The notes beneath the pieces are model-generated. The model worked only from the letters and a program-made list of their open reading frames with translations. It searched no databases and was not told the DNA's origin. 64,000 nt of DNA from Bacillus sp. BA3. Its GTDB lineage: Bacteria; Bacillota; Bacilli; Bacillales; DSM-1321. This document shows, in pieces, positions 7,943 through 16,007 of this stretch; the first letter of the stretch is position 1, and the number at the start of each line of letters is the position of its first letter. A program made the position numbers and the translations under genes. The stretch covers positions 1 through 64,000 of the forward strand of contig PIZR01000012.1 of NCBI GenBank assembly GCA_002835675.1, read 5' to 3'.

Positions 7943-9343
7943 ATGAAATTTAACAAGAAAAAAATCAACGTTGTAGATATTAAAAAAGCGAAGAAAAGTG
8001 TGTTTGCTACTGGGGTAGGAAATGCTATGGAGTGGTTTGATTTTGGCTTATATTCCTATTTAGCTGTTATCATTAGTCAAAACTTTTTTAGTGCTGTTGA
8101 AAATGATGAGCTAAAATTAGTGTTCACCTTTGCAACATTTGCGATTGCCTTTTTAATGCGCCCAGTAGGCGGTATCATATTTGGTAAAATCGGAGATAAA
8201 TTAGGAAGAAAAGTCGTTTTAACAACCACGATTATTTTGATGGCTTTTTCAACATTACTAATTGGTTTATTACCTACCTATGATCAAATCGGTATATGGG
8301 CACCTATACTCTTATTAATAGCTAGAATTATTCAGGGTTTTTCAACTGGTGGCGAATACGCTGGTGCAATGGTCTATATTGCAGAGTCTTCTCCAGACAA
8401 TAAACGTAATATGCTTGGAAGTGGATTGGAAATTGGTACGCTCATTGGTTATATATTAGCTTCACTACTTGCCAGTACACTCTTTATCACTCTATCTGAT
8501 CAACAGATGGCCTCATGGGGTTGGAGAATACCGTTTCTACTTGGCTTACCTTTAGGGCTTATTGGGTTGTACTTAAGAAAAAGTTTAGAAGAATCACCGA
8601 TTTTTGAAAATGAACTTTCTGATGATGAAGCCCAAGAGGAAAGCTTTCTATCTATTTTTAAAAATCACAAAAAGGATATTCTTGTATGTTTTGTAGCTGT
8701 TGCATTCTTTAATATTACAAGCTATATGCTATTATCATACATGCCTTCTTATTTAGATGAGATTATTGGATTATCTAGTACAGTAGGAACCCTATTAATT
8801 ACGATTCTAATGATCATTATGGTGCCACTTACTTTAATGTTTGGAAAGCTCAGTGATAAAATTGGAAATAAGACTGTTTTCTTAATCGGTTTAGGCGGTT
8901 TAAGTCTATTATCTGCCTTTGCTTTTTATTTAATAAACTTGAATGCTTTAGTATTTATTTCGTTAGGTGTTCTAATTCTAGGTGTTCTGCTTTCAATTTA
9001 TGAAGGCACAATGCCTGGATCGTTACCAACCATGTTCTATACTGATATTCGATATCGAACATTATCAGTGACATTTAATGTTTCGGTTTCAATATTTGGT
9101 GGAACTACCCCTTTAGTTTCCACATGGTTAGTTCACCAAACTGGGAATAACTTAGCACCTGGTTTCTATCTAACAGCCGTGAATATTATCGGATTTTTAG
9201 TGATATTATTCTTGTTCAATAGTACTTCAGGAAAATCCCTAAAAGGTTCTTACCCAACAGTTGCTTCTAAATCTGAATATCAAGAAGCTGTTGAAAATCC
9301 AAAAGATTCCCTATGGTGGAAAACGGAAAAAAGAGAAAAATAA
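7943..9343 (+). CDS. MFS transporter, metabolite:H+ symporter (MHS/ProP-like) family
   Basis: This 466-residue protein has twelve predicted helices and the MHS hallmark near the N-terminus, [16 protein letters not shown]. The conserved MFS loop between helices 2 and 3 reads [10 protein letters not shown], and [11 protein letters not shown] after helix 4 is typical of ProP, citrate and shikimate carriers. The substrate is probably an osmolyte such as proline/betaine or an organic acid, imported with protons. The ribosome site is weak (GGAG with a long spacer). The gene is monocistronic with a strong terminator. Confidence 0.88.
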   Translation: MKFNKKKINVVDIKKAKKSVFATGVGNAMEWFDFGLYSYLAVIISQNFFSAVENDELKLVFTFATFAIAFLMRPVGGIIFGKIGDKLGRKVVLTTTIILMAFSTLLIGLLPTYDQIGIWAPILLLIARIIQGFSTGGEYAGAMVYIAESSPDNKRNMLGSGLEIGTLIGYILASLLASTLFITLSDQQMASWGWRIPFLLGLPLGLIGLYLRKSLEESPIFENELSDDEAQEESFLSIFKNHKKDILVCFVAVAFFNITSYMLLSYMPSYLDEIIGLSSTVGTLLITILMIIMVPLTLMFGKLSDKIGNKTVFLIGLGGLSLLSAFAFYLINLNALVFISLGVLILGVLLSIYEGTMPGSLPTMFYTDIRYRTLSVTFNVSVSIFGGTTPLVSTWLVHQTGNNLAPGFYLTAVNIIGFLVILFLFNSTSGKSLKGSYPTVASKSEYQEAVENPKDSLWWKTEKREK

Positions 9344-9381
9344 ATGGAATTAAAAAGCACCCATTCAATGGGATGACTACT

Positions 9382-9430
9382 CGAAATACAGACACTCAAA
9401 CATGAGTGTCTGTATTTCGGGTTTTTGTTT
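9382..9430 (+). terminator. Strong rho-independent terminator of the MHS transporter gene
   Basis: A perfect 16-bp stem (CGAAATACAGACACTC / GAGTGTCTGTATTTCG) with a 6-nt loop is followed by GGTTTTTGTTTT. Confidence 0.95.
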
Positions 9431-9488
9431 TACTTATTGAGGTCTCGCCAGCTATTTAACATTATCTATAAAAGGGTGGTGAGGAATT

Positions 9489-9653
9489 ATGAAAAAGAAT
9501 TATACGGTTTTCTTTTTACTTTTGTTTATTGAAGCTATTTCTAGTGGTATGCCACTTAAATATTATTTCGACTATTCTATGATTATTGGAATTGGTTTAG
9601 CGACAGTATATTCGCTTGGAAAAAAGATCAGGGTAAATAATTCTCATCATTAA
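9489..9653 (+). CDS. Small hypothetical membrane protein
   Basis: A 54-codon ORF starts at ATG after GGGTGGTGAGG and encodes two short hydrophobic segments, one at the N-terminus (YTVFFLLLFIEAI) and one in the middle (MIIGIGLATVYSLG), ending with NNSHH. The good ribosome site and hydrophobic pattern make it likely to be real. It lies just upstream of the broken DUF4181 gene and may share its transcript. No family recognised. Confidence 0.55.
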   Translation: MKKNYTVFFLLLFIEAISSGMPLKYYFDYSMIIGIGLATVYSLGKKIRVNNSHH

Positions 9654-9689
9654 ATGGTTTATAATTGGTAGTCAGGGCAGGTGAGTTTT

Positions 9690-10033
9690 TTGTTAAATTA
9701 CATCATTTTTATTATAACTTTTTTTATTATTGCAATAGTGTTTGAACGTTGGTTGAAGAAGAAATTGAAGATTGATAAAAGTAAGGGAGCATTTATAAAG
9801 GTGTCAATCCATTTCAGAGGTGGACTGAAATTGCTATGATAATAGCATTTCTTTTATTAATATGGTTTGTTGATAATCCTATTTCCTGGCTTATTGGCTA
9901 CTTTCTTATTGTATTAAGTTTTCGTGCTTTCATGGAATGGAAATATAAAAGGGAAGAAAAAGAATACATCTTAACTTTATACTCTATGTTTATTTACCTT
10001 TTTGTTTTGGTCATAGGCTTTTATTTAATTTAA
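9690..10033 (+). pseudogene. Frameshifted DUF4181 membrane protein
   Basis: Two overlapping frames together give one DUF4181-type protein. The first, from TTG 9690, reads MLNYIIFIITFFIIAIVFER and then KKKLKIDKSKG. The second frame carries the expected continuation IYKGVNPFQRWTEIAMII from about 9791, and ends with the family's typical RAFMEWKYKREEKEYILTLY before TAA at 10031-10033. The shift falls around 9788-9792 and is equivalent to a one-base loss. Read alone, frame 1 stops at 9837 and an ATG at 9836 overlaps it as ATGA, so two polypeptides could be made. DUF4181 proteins are small Bacillus membrane proteins of unknown function. A sequencing error is possible. Confidence 0.7.
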
Positions 10034-10084
10034 TATTATCTAAATAAAAACAGCCCCAATAAGGGACTTTTTTTACTGTGTCCT

Positions 10085-10172
10085 TAATGAACTAACGGGT
10101 GCTTTAGCTGAAGATCGGAGCTGTCTTTAAGGCAGCTCTTTCTTTATCCAATTAACGGTGCAGGTTAGTTTG
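10085..10172 (+). repeat. Interspersed hairpin element, copy 4
   Basis: Left module AACTAACGGGTGCTTTAGCTG, central hairpin AGCTGTC / GGCAGCT with TCTTTCTTT tail, right module AATTAACGGTGCAGGTTAGTT. It follows the broken DUF4181 gene. Confidence 0.8.
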
Positions 10173-10273
10173 TTTAATAAGCGTAGTATGTTCGTACTGT
10201 GTAAAAACAAACACGAGCATTTTATGGAAAAAATTACATTAATTAGTTAAAATGTTTACGAGGTGATTTTGTT

Positions 10274-10672
10274 TTGGGATACACAGGTTTGTTCGTAATG
10301 CTGGCAATTATCTTTTTAATAGTAATTTCCAATAGGCATTTATTTTGGTGGATAAAAGCCACAATAGCAGTCTATTATTTTGTAATTTCTTATATCTTTA
10401 TCACTACTAAAAACAAAATTGATAAACAATATGAGAATATACTTCCTGTACCAGATGCATATTGGGATATGAATTCAGGATGGGTTAATACAATGGTTGG
10501 TTATTATTTCTGGCCTTTGGCTGTAATTCTCCTTTTTATTTACTACAAATGGTATAGAAGTGTACAAAGCAGGATAGCAAAAGGATGGATTGTTGTTAGT
10601 TTCATTCCAGCAACTGCTATTTTTTTAATTATTACTTTTTTCTTTGGATTCGGATACGGGTACAGACCATAA
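10274..10672 (+). CDS. Hypothetical polytopic membrane protein
   Basis: A 132-residue protein begins at TTG after GAGGTGAT. Hydropathy gives four likely helices (about residues 4-21, 25-42, 76-92 and 107-126). The loop between helices 2 and 3 carries KQYENILPVPDAYWDMNSGW. Short basic segments on the other side (YKWYRSVQSRIAKG) suggest a defined topology. I do not recognise the family. It is flanked on both sides by hairpin elements. Confidence 0.7.
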   Translation: MGYTGLFVMLAIIFLIVISNRHLFWWIKATIAVYYFVISYIFITTKNKIDKQYENILPVPDAYWDMNSGWVNTMVGYYFWPLAVILLFIYYKWYRSVQSRIAKGWIVVSFIPATAIFLIITFFFGFGYGYRP

Positions 10673-10693
10673 GGTTTGTACTTTATTTTTATT

Positions 10694-10790
10694 GCATAGT
10701 TTGTGTCAACTCTACACTAAGCCTTTTAGAACTAATGGTGCTTTACTTCAATAAGGCAAGCCTTTTTCTTATAGAACTATCGGGGGAGAG
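10694..10790 (+). repeat. Interspersed hairpin element, copy 5 (divergent)
   Basis: Carries the longer left flank seen in other copies (AGTTTGTGTCAACTCTACAC), then AACTAATGGTGCTTTACTTC, a shortened central hairpin (AAGGC / GCCTT followed by TTTCTT) and a decayed right module (AACTATCGGGGGAGAGG). Confidence 0.6.
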
Positions 10791-11032
10791 GGCTGTTTGA
10801 TCTTTAATTGGGCCATATTCTGGAGTAACTGATTGTGCAAATGACTAAAATTAGAAAAGAAACTGGTGGATAAAAAAGGTAATATGAAGACTGCAAGTAA
10901 CTCCATAGTTCTTTCCCCCACTAATGGGTTCCTTTCCGGAGTATCCATGCTGCGTGAATATTCCAGGGCACGAGCGTTCCGCACACTACTAGTAAAAAAT
11001 TTAAAAAGAATTTATGGATTTGAATTTGTTGC

Positions 11033-11069
11033 CATACAATTTTATAATTGTATGATTAATGATTGTATG
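11033..11069 (+). promoter_or_regulatory. Palindrome plus direct repeat upstream of the MocR gene
   Basis: A perfect 9-bp inverted repeat, CATACAATT / AATTGTATG with a TTAT spacer (11033-11054), is followed by a second ATTGTATG at 11062-11069. It lies about 50 bp upstream of the start codon. MocR regulators usually bind paired repeats near their own promoters, so this is a reasonable autoregulatory operator. The upstream stretch 10800-11030 contains no gene that I trust. Confidence 0.5.
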
Positions 11070-11115
11070 AAAAAGGATGAGGAATGTGCCGATTAATTCG
11101 TTTGAGGATTATCCA

Positions 11116-12468
11116 ATGACATGGAAGCCGACAATAAATCGAGAAGACAGACCGATTTATCAGGCATTAGCTAAGCAGTTAGAATATGACATTATAGAGG
11201 GGCGCTTAGTGCCTGGCACGAAACTTCCACCACAAAGGGAGTTAGCGGATTACTTAGAGGTGAATCTAAGTACGATTTCGAAAGCTTTTAAAGTATCTGA
11301 GTTAAAAGGACTGGTCAGTGCGACCATAGGTAGCGGCACTTATGTTTCGTATGATGCGATTTCGAACGCTTATTTGCTTGCAGAAGAAAAGCCAAAGCAT
11401 TTAATTGAAATGGGAGCAATTTTACCAGATCGTGTGTCGTATGGGCCTTTATTTGACTTATTGCAATCGATGTTACAAGAATCAGATTGTGCGAGATGGT
11501 TTGGATACAGTCGACCAGGCGATTCGATTTGGCAAAAAGATGCAGGCGTCAAATTATTGAAATTTGCCGGTTTTGAAACGACCAGAGAACATATCTTACT
11601 TGCTAATGGCGGACAAAACGCCATCACAGCAACACTTGCAAGCCTTTGTCAGCATGGAGATCGAATTGGAGTAGATCACCATACATATCCAGGCTTAAAG
11701 ACAGCAGCCGCGATGCTGGGGATTCAGCTTGTACCGATTCGTTCAGAGTCTGATGAAATGAGTCCGGAAGCACTTCTTTATGCATGTAAAAATGAAAATA
11801 TTAAAGGATTATATATTATCCCAGATTATCAGAATCCGATGACATATACGATGAGCGTTGAAACTCGTAAGGCTATTGCTGAGATTGCTGTAAAGTATAA
11901 TTTATTTATTATTGAAGATGGAGCGTACCATTTAATCCAAGAAAAAGTCTTGCCGGCTGTAGCGACATATGCCCCTGAGCATACGATTTATATAGCGAGT
12001 TTATCGAAATCGATGGCACCTGGACTCCGTCTTGCTTATGTGGCAGTTCCTTTAAAATACCTGAATTCTACTCGAAAGGCTCTTTATAATTTAAATATTT
12101 CCGTATCGCCACTACTTGCAGAGTTAGCATCACGAGTAATTGTATCGAATCAGTTTGAAAACATTGTTGCATTTCATAAAGAGGAAACAAAAGCTCGCAA
12201 TCAGTTGGTTAATCAATATTTAGGTAAAGAGAACTGTTTAGGTGAAGAAACAGGGATTTTTCATTGGTTACATCTGCCGCATCAGTATACAGGTGACCAA
12301 TTTGAACAACTAGCTGCAGCACAAGGTGTACAGGTATATAGTGGACGGCGATTTGCGGTAGGTAATGTCGCTCCAGCAAATGCCGTACGTGTGGGGGTTT
12401 GTGCTCCAGAAACGAGAGAGGAACTTGAAAAAGCTCTTATTATACTTAGAAAAATAATTGAAATGTAA
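11116..12468 (+). CDS. MocR/GntR-type regulator with aminotransferase-like domain
   Basis: This protein of 450 residues fuses an N-terminal GntR winged helix (about residues 17-77, PPQRELADYLEVNLSTISKA) to a fold type I aminotransferase domain. The PLP-binding lysine is visible in IASLSKSMAPGLR (K298), with the PDYQNPMTYTM segment and EDGAYH aspartate also present. MocR proteins bind PLP or a PLP-amino acid adduct and control vitamin B6 or amino acid genes, often those adjacent. Upstream in-frame starts exist (ATG 11077), but GAGGA at 11104 is well placed for ATG 11116. The downstream aminotransferase and EamA exporter are plausible targets. Confidence 0.88.
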   Translation: MTWKPTINREDRPIYQALAKQLEYDIIEGRLVPGTKLPPQRELADYLEVNLSTISKAFKVSELKGLVSATIGSGTYVSYDAISNAYLLAEEKPKHLIEMGAILPDRVSYGPLFDLLQSMLQESDCARWFGYSRPGDSIWQKDAGVKLLKFAGFETTREHILLANGGQNAITATLASLCQHGDRIGVDHHTYPGLKTAAAMLGIQLVPIRSESDEMSPEALLYACKNENIKGLYIIPDYQNPMTYTMSVETRKAIAEIAVKYNLFIIEDGAYHLIQEKVLPAVATYAPEHTIYIASLSKSMAPGLRLAYVAVPLKYLNSTRKALYNLNISVSPLLAELASRVIVSNQFENIVAFHKEETKARNQLVNQYLGKENCLGEETGIFHWLHLPHQYTGDQFEQLAAAQGVQVYSGRRFAVGNVAPANAVRVGVCAPETREELEKALIILRKIIEM

Positions 12469-12482
12469 AATAAATATTGTTT

Positions 12483-12517
12483 GCCATACAATAATTATAT
12501 TGTATGGCTTTTTTTTT
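12483..12517 (+). terminator. Terminator of the MocR gene, same motif as its upstream palindrome
   Basis: A perfect 10-bp stem GCCATACAAT / ATTGTATGGC with AATTAT loop runs into nine T residues. The left arm with its preceding TT (TTGCCATACAAT) is identical to 11029-11040 upstream of the gene. Confidence 0.9.
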
Positions 12518-12587
12518 ACGTGTTATGATAATTCAAACTTAGTTGGGGGATGAAAGGCAATATTAATTTTGGTGTCATAAGCTTATC

Positions 12588-12627
12588 ATTGGAATATGTT
12601 TATTATAAAAAATCTGAATATTCCAAT
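12588..12627 (+). promoter_or_regulatory. Inverted repeat upstream of the aminotransferase gene
   Basis: ATTGGAATAT (12588-12597) and ATATTCCAAT (12618-12627) are perfect 10-bp inverse copies with a 20-bp AT-rich spacer, 60-100 bp upstream of the start codon. A candidate operator; the binding protein is unknown. Confidence 0.4.
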
Positions 12628-12685
12628 AAAATCGGAATTGGGTAGGTAAAAAAAATTGAAATGTTAAAGGAAGGAAGGTTTACAA

Positions 12686-13888
12686 ATGGATAATAAATTT
12701 GCTGAGAGGGCCCGTCTAGTTAATTCGTCTGAGACCCGTGAAATATTAAAAGTAACAGAAAGGCCAGAAGTCATTTCTTTTGCGGGAGGACTTCCAGCTC
12801 CGGAGCTGTTTCCTGTTGAAGCCCTTAAAGTTGCTTGCAATGTTGTATTGAATGAAGAGGGCGCGACTTCTCTTCAATATAGTACCACTGAAGGCTATGG
12901 TCCTTTGAGAGAAGCTATTTGTCAAAGGATGAAAGCCATTGGGATTAACTCTGCTATTAACAATGTTCTTATCACTTCAGGGTCCCAGCAAGCGATAGAT
13001 CTTACTGGAAGACTATTTATTAACGAAGGAGATACTATTATTTGTGAAAGCCCAACCTATCTTGCAGCAATTAATGCATTTAAATCATACAATGCAAACT
13101 TTGTGGAAGTTGCTATGGACAATGATGGGATGATAATGGAAGAGCTGGAGAGGAAACTGCAAGAGCATCCAAGCGCAAAATTCATCTATACTATTCCCGA
13201 TTTCCAGAACCCTACAGGTCGTACATTAACACTTCAAAGACGTAAAAGAATGATCGAACTTGCTAATCAATACGATGTACTGATTGTAGAAGATAATCCC
13301 TATGGAGCTATAAGGTTTGCTGGAGAGGGGATACCGCCGGTGAAACGTTTTGACACAGAGAACAGAGTAATTTATATGAGCACGTTCTCTAAAATTTTCA
13401 CTCCAGGCATGCGAATTGGATGGATTTGTGCAGATCAATCGTTTATTGATAAGTACGTGGCTTTCAAGCAAACAGCTGATTTACATACTGACAGCTTTGC
13501 TCAAAGGATAACAGCAAAGTATATGGAACTTTACGATATGGAAGAGCATATTAAAAAAATCAAAGCAGTTTATAAAGCAAGATGTACAATAATGTTAAAA
13601 TGCATAAAAGAATTCTTTCCGGAAGATTTGTCTTACAGTAAGCCAGAAGGTGGATTGTTTATTTGGATTGAGCTCCCAATGGGGGTTGATTCCAAACATA
13701 TATTTTCAGAGTGCTTGAAAAATAATGTTGCTTGTGTTCCTGGTGTTCCATTCTTTCCAAATGGCACACAGAAGAACACTTTACGTTTAAATTACTCGAA
13801 TATGCCTGAAGAGCAAATCATTGAAGGCATGAAGCGTATGGGTGATGTATTACATCGTGAACTAAATAAAGAGACAATATGTTTGTAA
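12686..13888 (+). CDS. PLP-dependent aminotransferase, class I/II (2-aminoadipate type)
   Basis: A 400-residue fold type I enzyme. The PLP lysine is K236 in STFSKIFTPGMRIGW, and D203 in VEDNPYG contacts the pyridine nitrogen. ISFAGGLPAPELFP near the N-terminus and PDFQNPTGRT are characteristic of the LysN / aromatic-aminoadipate aminotransferase subgroup, which transfers amino groups from several amino acids to 2-oxoglutarate. There is no HTH domain, unlike the neighbouring MocR protein. The start follows GGAAGGAAGG. The pairing with a MocR regulator upstream and an exporter downstream suggests an amino acid function. Confidence 0.88.
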   Translation: MDNKFAERARLVNSSETREILKVTERPEVISFAGGLPAPELFPVEALKVACNVVLNEEGATSLQYSTTEGYGPLREAICQRMKAIGINSAINNVLITSGSQQAIDLTGRLFINEGDTIICESPTYLAAINAFKSYNANFVEVAMDNDGMIMEELERKLQEHPSAKFIYTIPDFQNPTGRTLTLQRRKRMIELANQYDVLIVEDNPYGAIRFAGEGIPPVKRFDTENRVIYMSTFSKIFTPGMRIGWICADQSFIDKYVAFKQTADLHTDSFAQRITAKYMELYDMEEHIKKIKAVYKARCTIMLKCIKEFFPEDLSYSKPEGGLFIWIELPMGVDSKHIFSECLKNNVACVPGVPFFPNGTQKNTLRLNYSNMPEEQIIEGMKRMGDVLHRELNKETICL

Positions 13889-14050
13889 CTAAAGGAAACA
13901 AAATATAATTAAATCAAACACCAAAACCATTAATAAATACCTTCTAAATGTTTAATGAAAGCACTAATCTTAAAAATATCCAATTCAAAAAATAAGATTT
14001 TAATTATATTTTTTTATAAATCTTACATTTGAATAATCAGGAGGCTTATT

Positions 14051-14152
14051 ATGCCAATATCATTTATAAATCCATATATTACAAAGTCCGTTTCGACATC
14101 ACCACCACCACCGTTTACTCCTTTATATACGCTTATATATAAAACAGATTAA
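14051..14152 (+). CDS. Short proline-rich ORF ahead of the EamA gene
   Basis: A 33-codon ORF begins at ATG after a strong AGGAGGC site and encodes MPISFINPYI then a VSTSPPPPFTPLYTL stretch. It ends directly before a 12-bp inverted repeat that occludes the approach to the next gene's ribosome site. It may be a leader peptide controlling the exporter gene or simply a small protein. No family recognised; evidence is the ribosome site and the placement. Confidence 0.45.
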   Translation: MPISFINPYITKSVSTSPPPPFTPLYTLIYKTD

Positions 14153-14187
14153 GAATCTGCGAAATATATAAGCTGTTTCGCAGATTC
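14153..14187 (+). promoter_or_regulatory. Hairpin between short ORF and EamA gene
   Basis: GAATCTGCGAAA (14153-14164) and TTTCGCAGATTC (14176-14187) form a perfect 12-bp stem with an 11-nt loop. The right arm ends immediately before GAAGGAG, the ribosome site of the EamA gene. There is no T-run, so it looks more like a translational or attenuation control structure than a terminator. Confidence 0.55.
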
Positions 14188-14200
14188 GAAGGAGTAAACG

Positions 14201-15094
14201 ATGAAATCTAAAATTCAGTTTATATTATCAATGATTATTTTCGGTACAATGGGTTTAGTTGTGAAATACATCGATTTATCTTCGAGTGAAACAGCTTTTC
14301 TAAGCAGTTCAATTGGGTGTCTATTTTTAATGTTTGTATTTTTCATTATGAAGAAATCCATTCCATGGAATTTAGTGAAAGTTAATGCTTCTGCCCTTTT
14401 TCTTTCTGCGATTGCATTAGGAGGGAATTGGATTTTTCTTTATCAATCCTACGATCATACAACACTTGCTAATGCAACACTGGGGTATTATTTTGCGCCA
14501 GTGTTTGTCATGGTTCTCTCGCCATTTGTACTTAAGGAGCTTTTACCAATTAAAAAAATTGTTTGTATTGGTGTAGCGATATTAGGTATGTTATTGATTA
14601 TTGGAAACGGCATTAGCGCCTCTGGTAAAGATGATCTACTTGGAATCCTTTTCGGATTAGTTGCGGCTGCATTTTACGCAGCCTTAATGTTATTAAATAA
14701 ATTCATTCAAAACATGGGCATGTTAGAGATTACAATCATTCAACTTGGAACAACTGCTTTACTTCTCTTTCCCTATGTATTATTCACTGAGGGATTTGGT
14801 ATCTTGGAAGTCTCAAGATCTTCCATTCCTTTTATAATACTATTAGGCGTTGTTAACACTGGTATTGGCTTTTGGTTATTTTTTTCTGGTATGCTAAAGT
14901 TAAAGGGACAAAGCATTGCTATGCTAAGCTATGTAGATCCTTTTGTAGCTATACTGATTTCTGCTGTAATCTTACAAGAAAAAATGACAATTGTTCAAAT
15001 TATAGGTGGCACACTCCTTTTAGGTTCAACTTTTATTAGTGAAAATAATTCAATTAATTTTCGAAAACGACATACGAAGATTTTAACAAAATAA
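14201..15094 (+). CDS. EamA/DMT family transporter
   Basis: This 297-residue protein shows ten hydrophobic segments in two EamA repeats, typical of drug/metabolite transporters. Features include SSSETAFLSSSIG after helix 1, TLANATLGYYFAPVFVM in the first repeat and SIAMLSYVDPFVAILISAVI in the second. Such carriers usually export amino acids or related metabolites. ATG follows GAAGGAG. The gene is downstream of the MocR and aminotransferase genes but has its own leader region with a hairpin. Confidence 0.88.
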   Translation: MKSKIQFILSMIIFGTMGLVVKYIDLSSSETAFLSSSIGCLFLMFVFFIMKKSIPWNLVKVNASALFLSAIALGGNWIFLYQSYDHTTLANATLGYYFAPVFVMVLSPFVLKELLPIKKIVCIGVAILGMLLIIGNGISASGKDDLLGILFGLVAAAFYAALMLLNKFIQNMGMLEITIIQLGTTALLLFPYVLFTEGFGILEVSRSSIPFIILLGVVNTGIGFWLFFSGMLKLKGQSIAMLSYVDPFVAILISAVILQEKMTIVQIIGGTLLLGSTFISENNSINFRKRHTKILTK

Positions 15095-15102
15095 AGAAAT
15101 GG

Positions 15103-15135
15103 GGCAGTGAGGGGAAATCCCGCACTGCCTTTTAT
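15103..15135 (+). terminator. Terminator of the EamA gene
   Basis: GGCAGTG / CACTGCC with a nested GGG / CCC stem, then TTTTATT, just past the stop codon. Confidence 0.8.
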
Positions 15136-15207
15136 TATGTTCAAGTAAAAAGACTAAGCTTTATTAATCACCTTACTTCCACCAAACTACTTCTTTATTT
15201 AACTTAC

Positions 15208-15270
15208 GCAGAGTTTGTGTCACTCTACAATAAGTCTTAATGAGCAAACGGGGCAGGATAGTTCAATAAG
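15208..15270 (+). repeat. Interspersed hairpin element, copy 6 (central part deleted)
   Basis: The long left flank (CAGAGTTTGTGTCACTCTAC, AATAAGTCTTAATGA) joins directly to the right module (CAAACGGGGCAGGATAGTTC). The left and central hairpins are missing, consistent with an internal deletion. Confidence 0.6.
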
Positions 15271-15322
15271 ATGTCGCAGCACACACTAAAAGAATGGTAC
15301 AGCTTTCAAGAAAAATAGAAAG

Positions 15323-15355
15323 CGGAAACCAAAAATGGTTTCCGTTTGTTTATTT
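15323..15355 (+). terminator. Orphan terminator-like hairpin
   Basis: CGGAAACC / GGTTTCCG around AAAAAT is followed by TTTGTTTATTTT. It is 230 bp past the nearest plus-strand stop codon, so it may end a small untranslated RNA or a lost gene. Confidence 0.5.
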
Positions 15356-15464
15356 TGAACTTAGGATTTTAATTGCATGATATGCTTTTCTTGGAAAATA
15401 CTTAAACTTTTTGAAACTTTTCTTGTTTATAGATTCCACTAATTAGTAAAGGGGGTCAAATAAG

Positions 15465-16007
15465 ATGGAAATAGAAAGCCACCGGCTAGTTAAAAAAGCA
15501 ATCAAAGGTAATAAAAGCGCCTTTGAAAAGTTAGTTCAACAACATTATGAAAGAATCTACCGTACTGCCTATCTTTATGTACATAACGAAGAAGATGCGT
15601 TGGATGTTGTCCAAGAAGCAACCTATCAGGCCTTTACATCTATCCATTCGTTAAAAAATCCGGAGTACTTTATGACCTGGCTCACCAGGATTGTCATACG
15701 ATGTTCGGGACATGTCCTAAAGAGAAAAAGCAATGTCGTTCCTTTGAGTGATGAGATATTGTCAAACCTACCGGGTCAAGTAAATCCAAACATTGAAGAA
15801 TCATTACAGCTGATTGATGCAATTCAGCAGCTGAAAGAGAATTACCGTACTGTTATTATTCTATTTTACTATTACGACTACTCGATAAAAACGATTAGCA
15901 GTGTCATGGAAATTCCAGAGAATACCGTAAAAACTTATTTAAGCAGAGGGAAAGCGGAGTTAAAAAAGTCCTATAAAAATGAGGAGGAGGACAAATGCCA
16001 TGGATAA
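15465..16007 (+). CDS. ECF RNA polymerase sigma factor
   Basis: This 180-residue protein has the two ECF domains: region 2 ([20 protein letters not shown] through [13 protein letters not shown]) and region 4 ([20 protein letters not shown] followed by the helix-turn-helix around [20 protein letters not shown]). The WLTRIVIR segment fits the end of region 2.4. It directs RNA polymerase to stress promoters when released by its anti-sigma factor. It overlaps that gene by 8 bp. A TGAAAC motif at 15412-15417 could be part of an autoregulated promoter, but I do not see a clear -10. Similar to SigV/SigM-like factors; the exact group is uncertain. Confidence 0.9.
   Translation: MEIESHRLVKKAIKGNKSAFEKLVQQHYERIYRTAYLYVHNEEDALDVVQEATYQAFTSIHSLKNPEYFMTWLTRIVIRCSGHVLKRKSNVVPLSDEILSNLPGQVNPNIEESLQLIDAIQQLKENYRTVIILFYYYDYSIKTISSVMEIPENTVKTYLSRGKAELKKSYKNEEEDKCHG

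Noticed and set aside
10769-11096. Overlapping frames on both strands of 10.77-11.10 kb
   Set aside because: Neither frame has a ribosome site or recognisable motif. The block 10866-10990 has higher GC than its surroundings and might be a relic of something, but I could not identify it.
11077-11115. Upstream starts (ATG 11077, GTG 11086) for the MocR protein
   Set aside because: Their spacing from purine-rich sites is poor; ATG 11116 has GAGGA at the right distance and fits the usual N-terminus.
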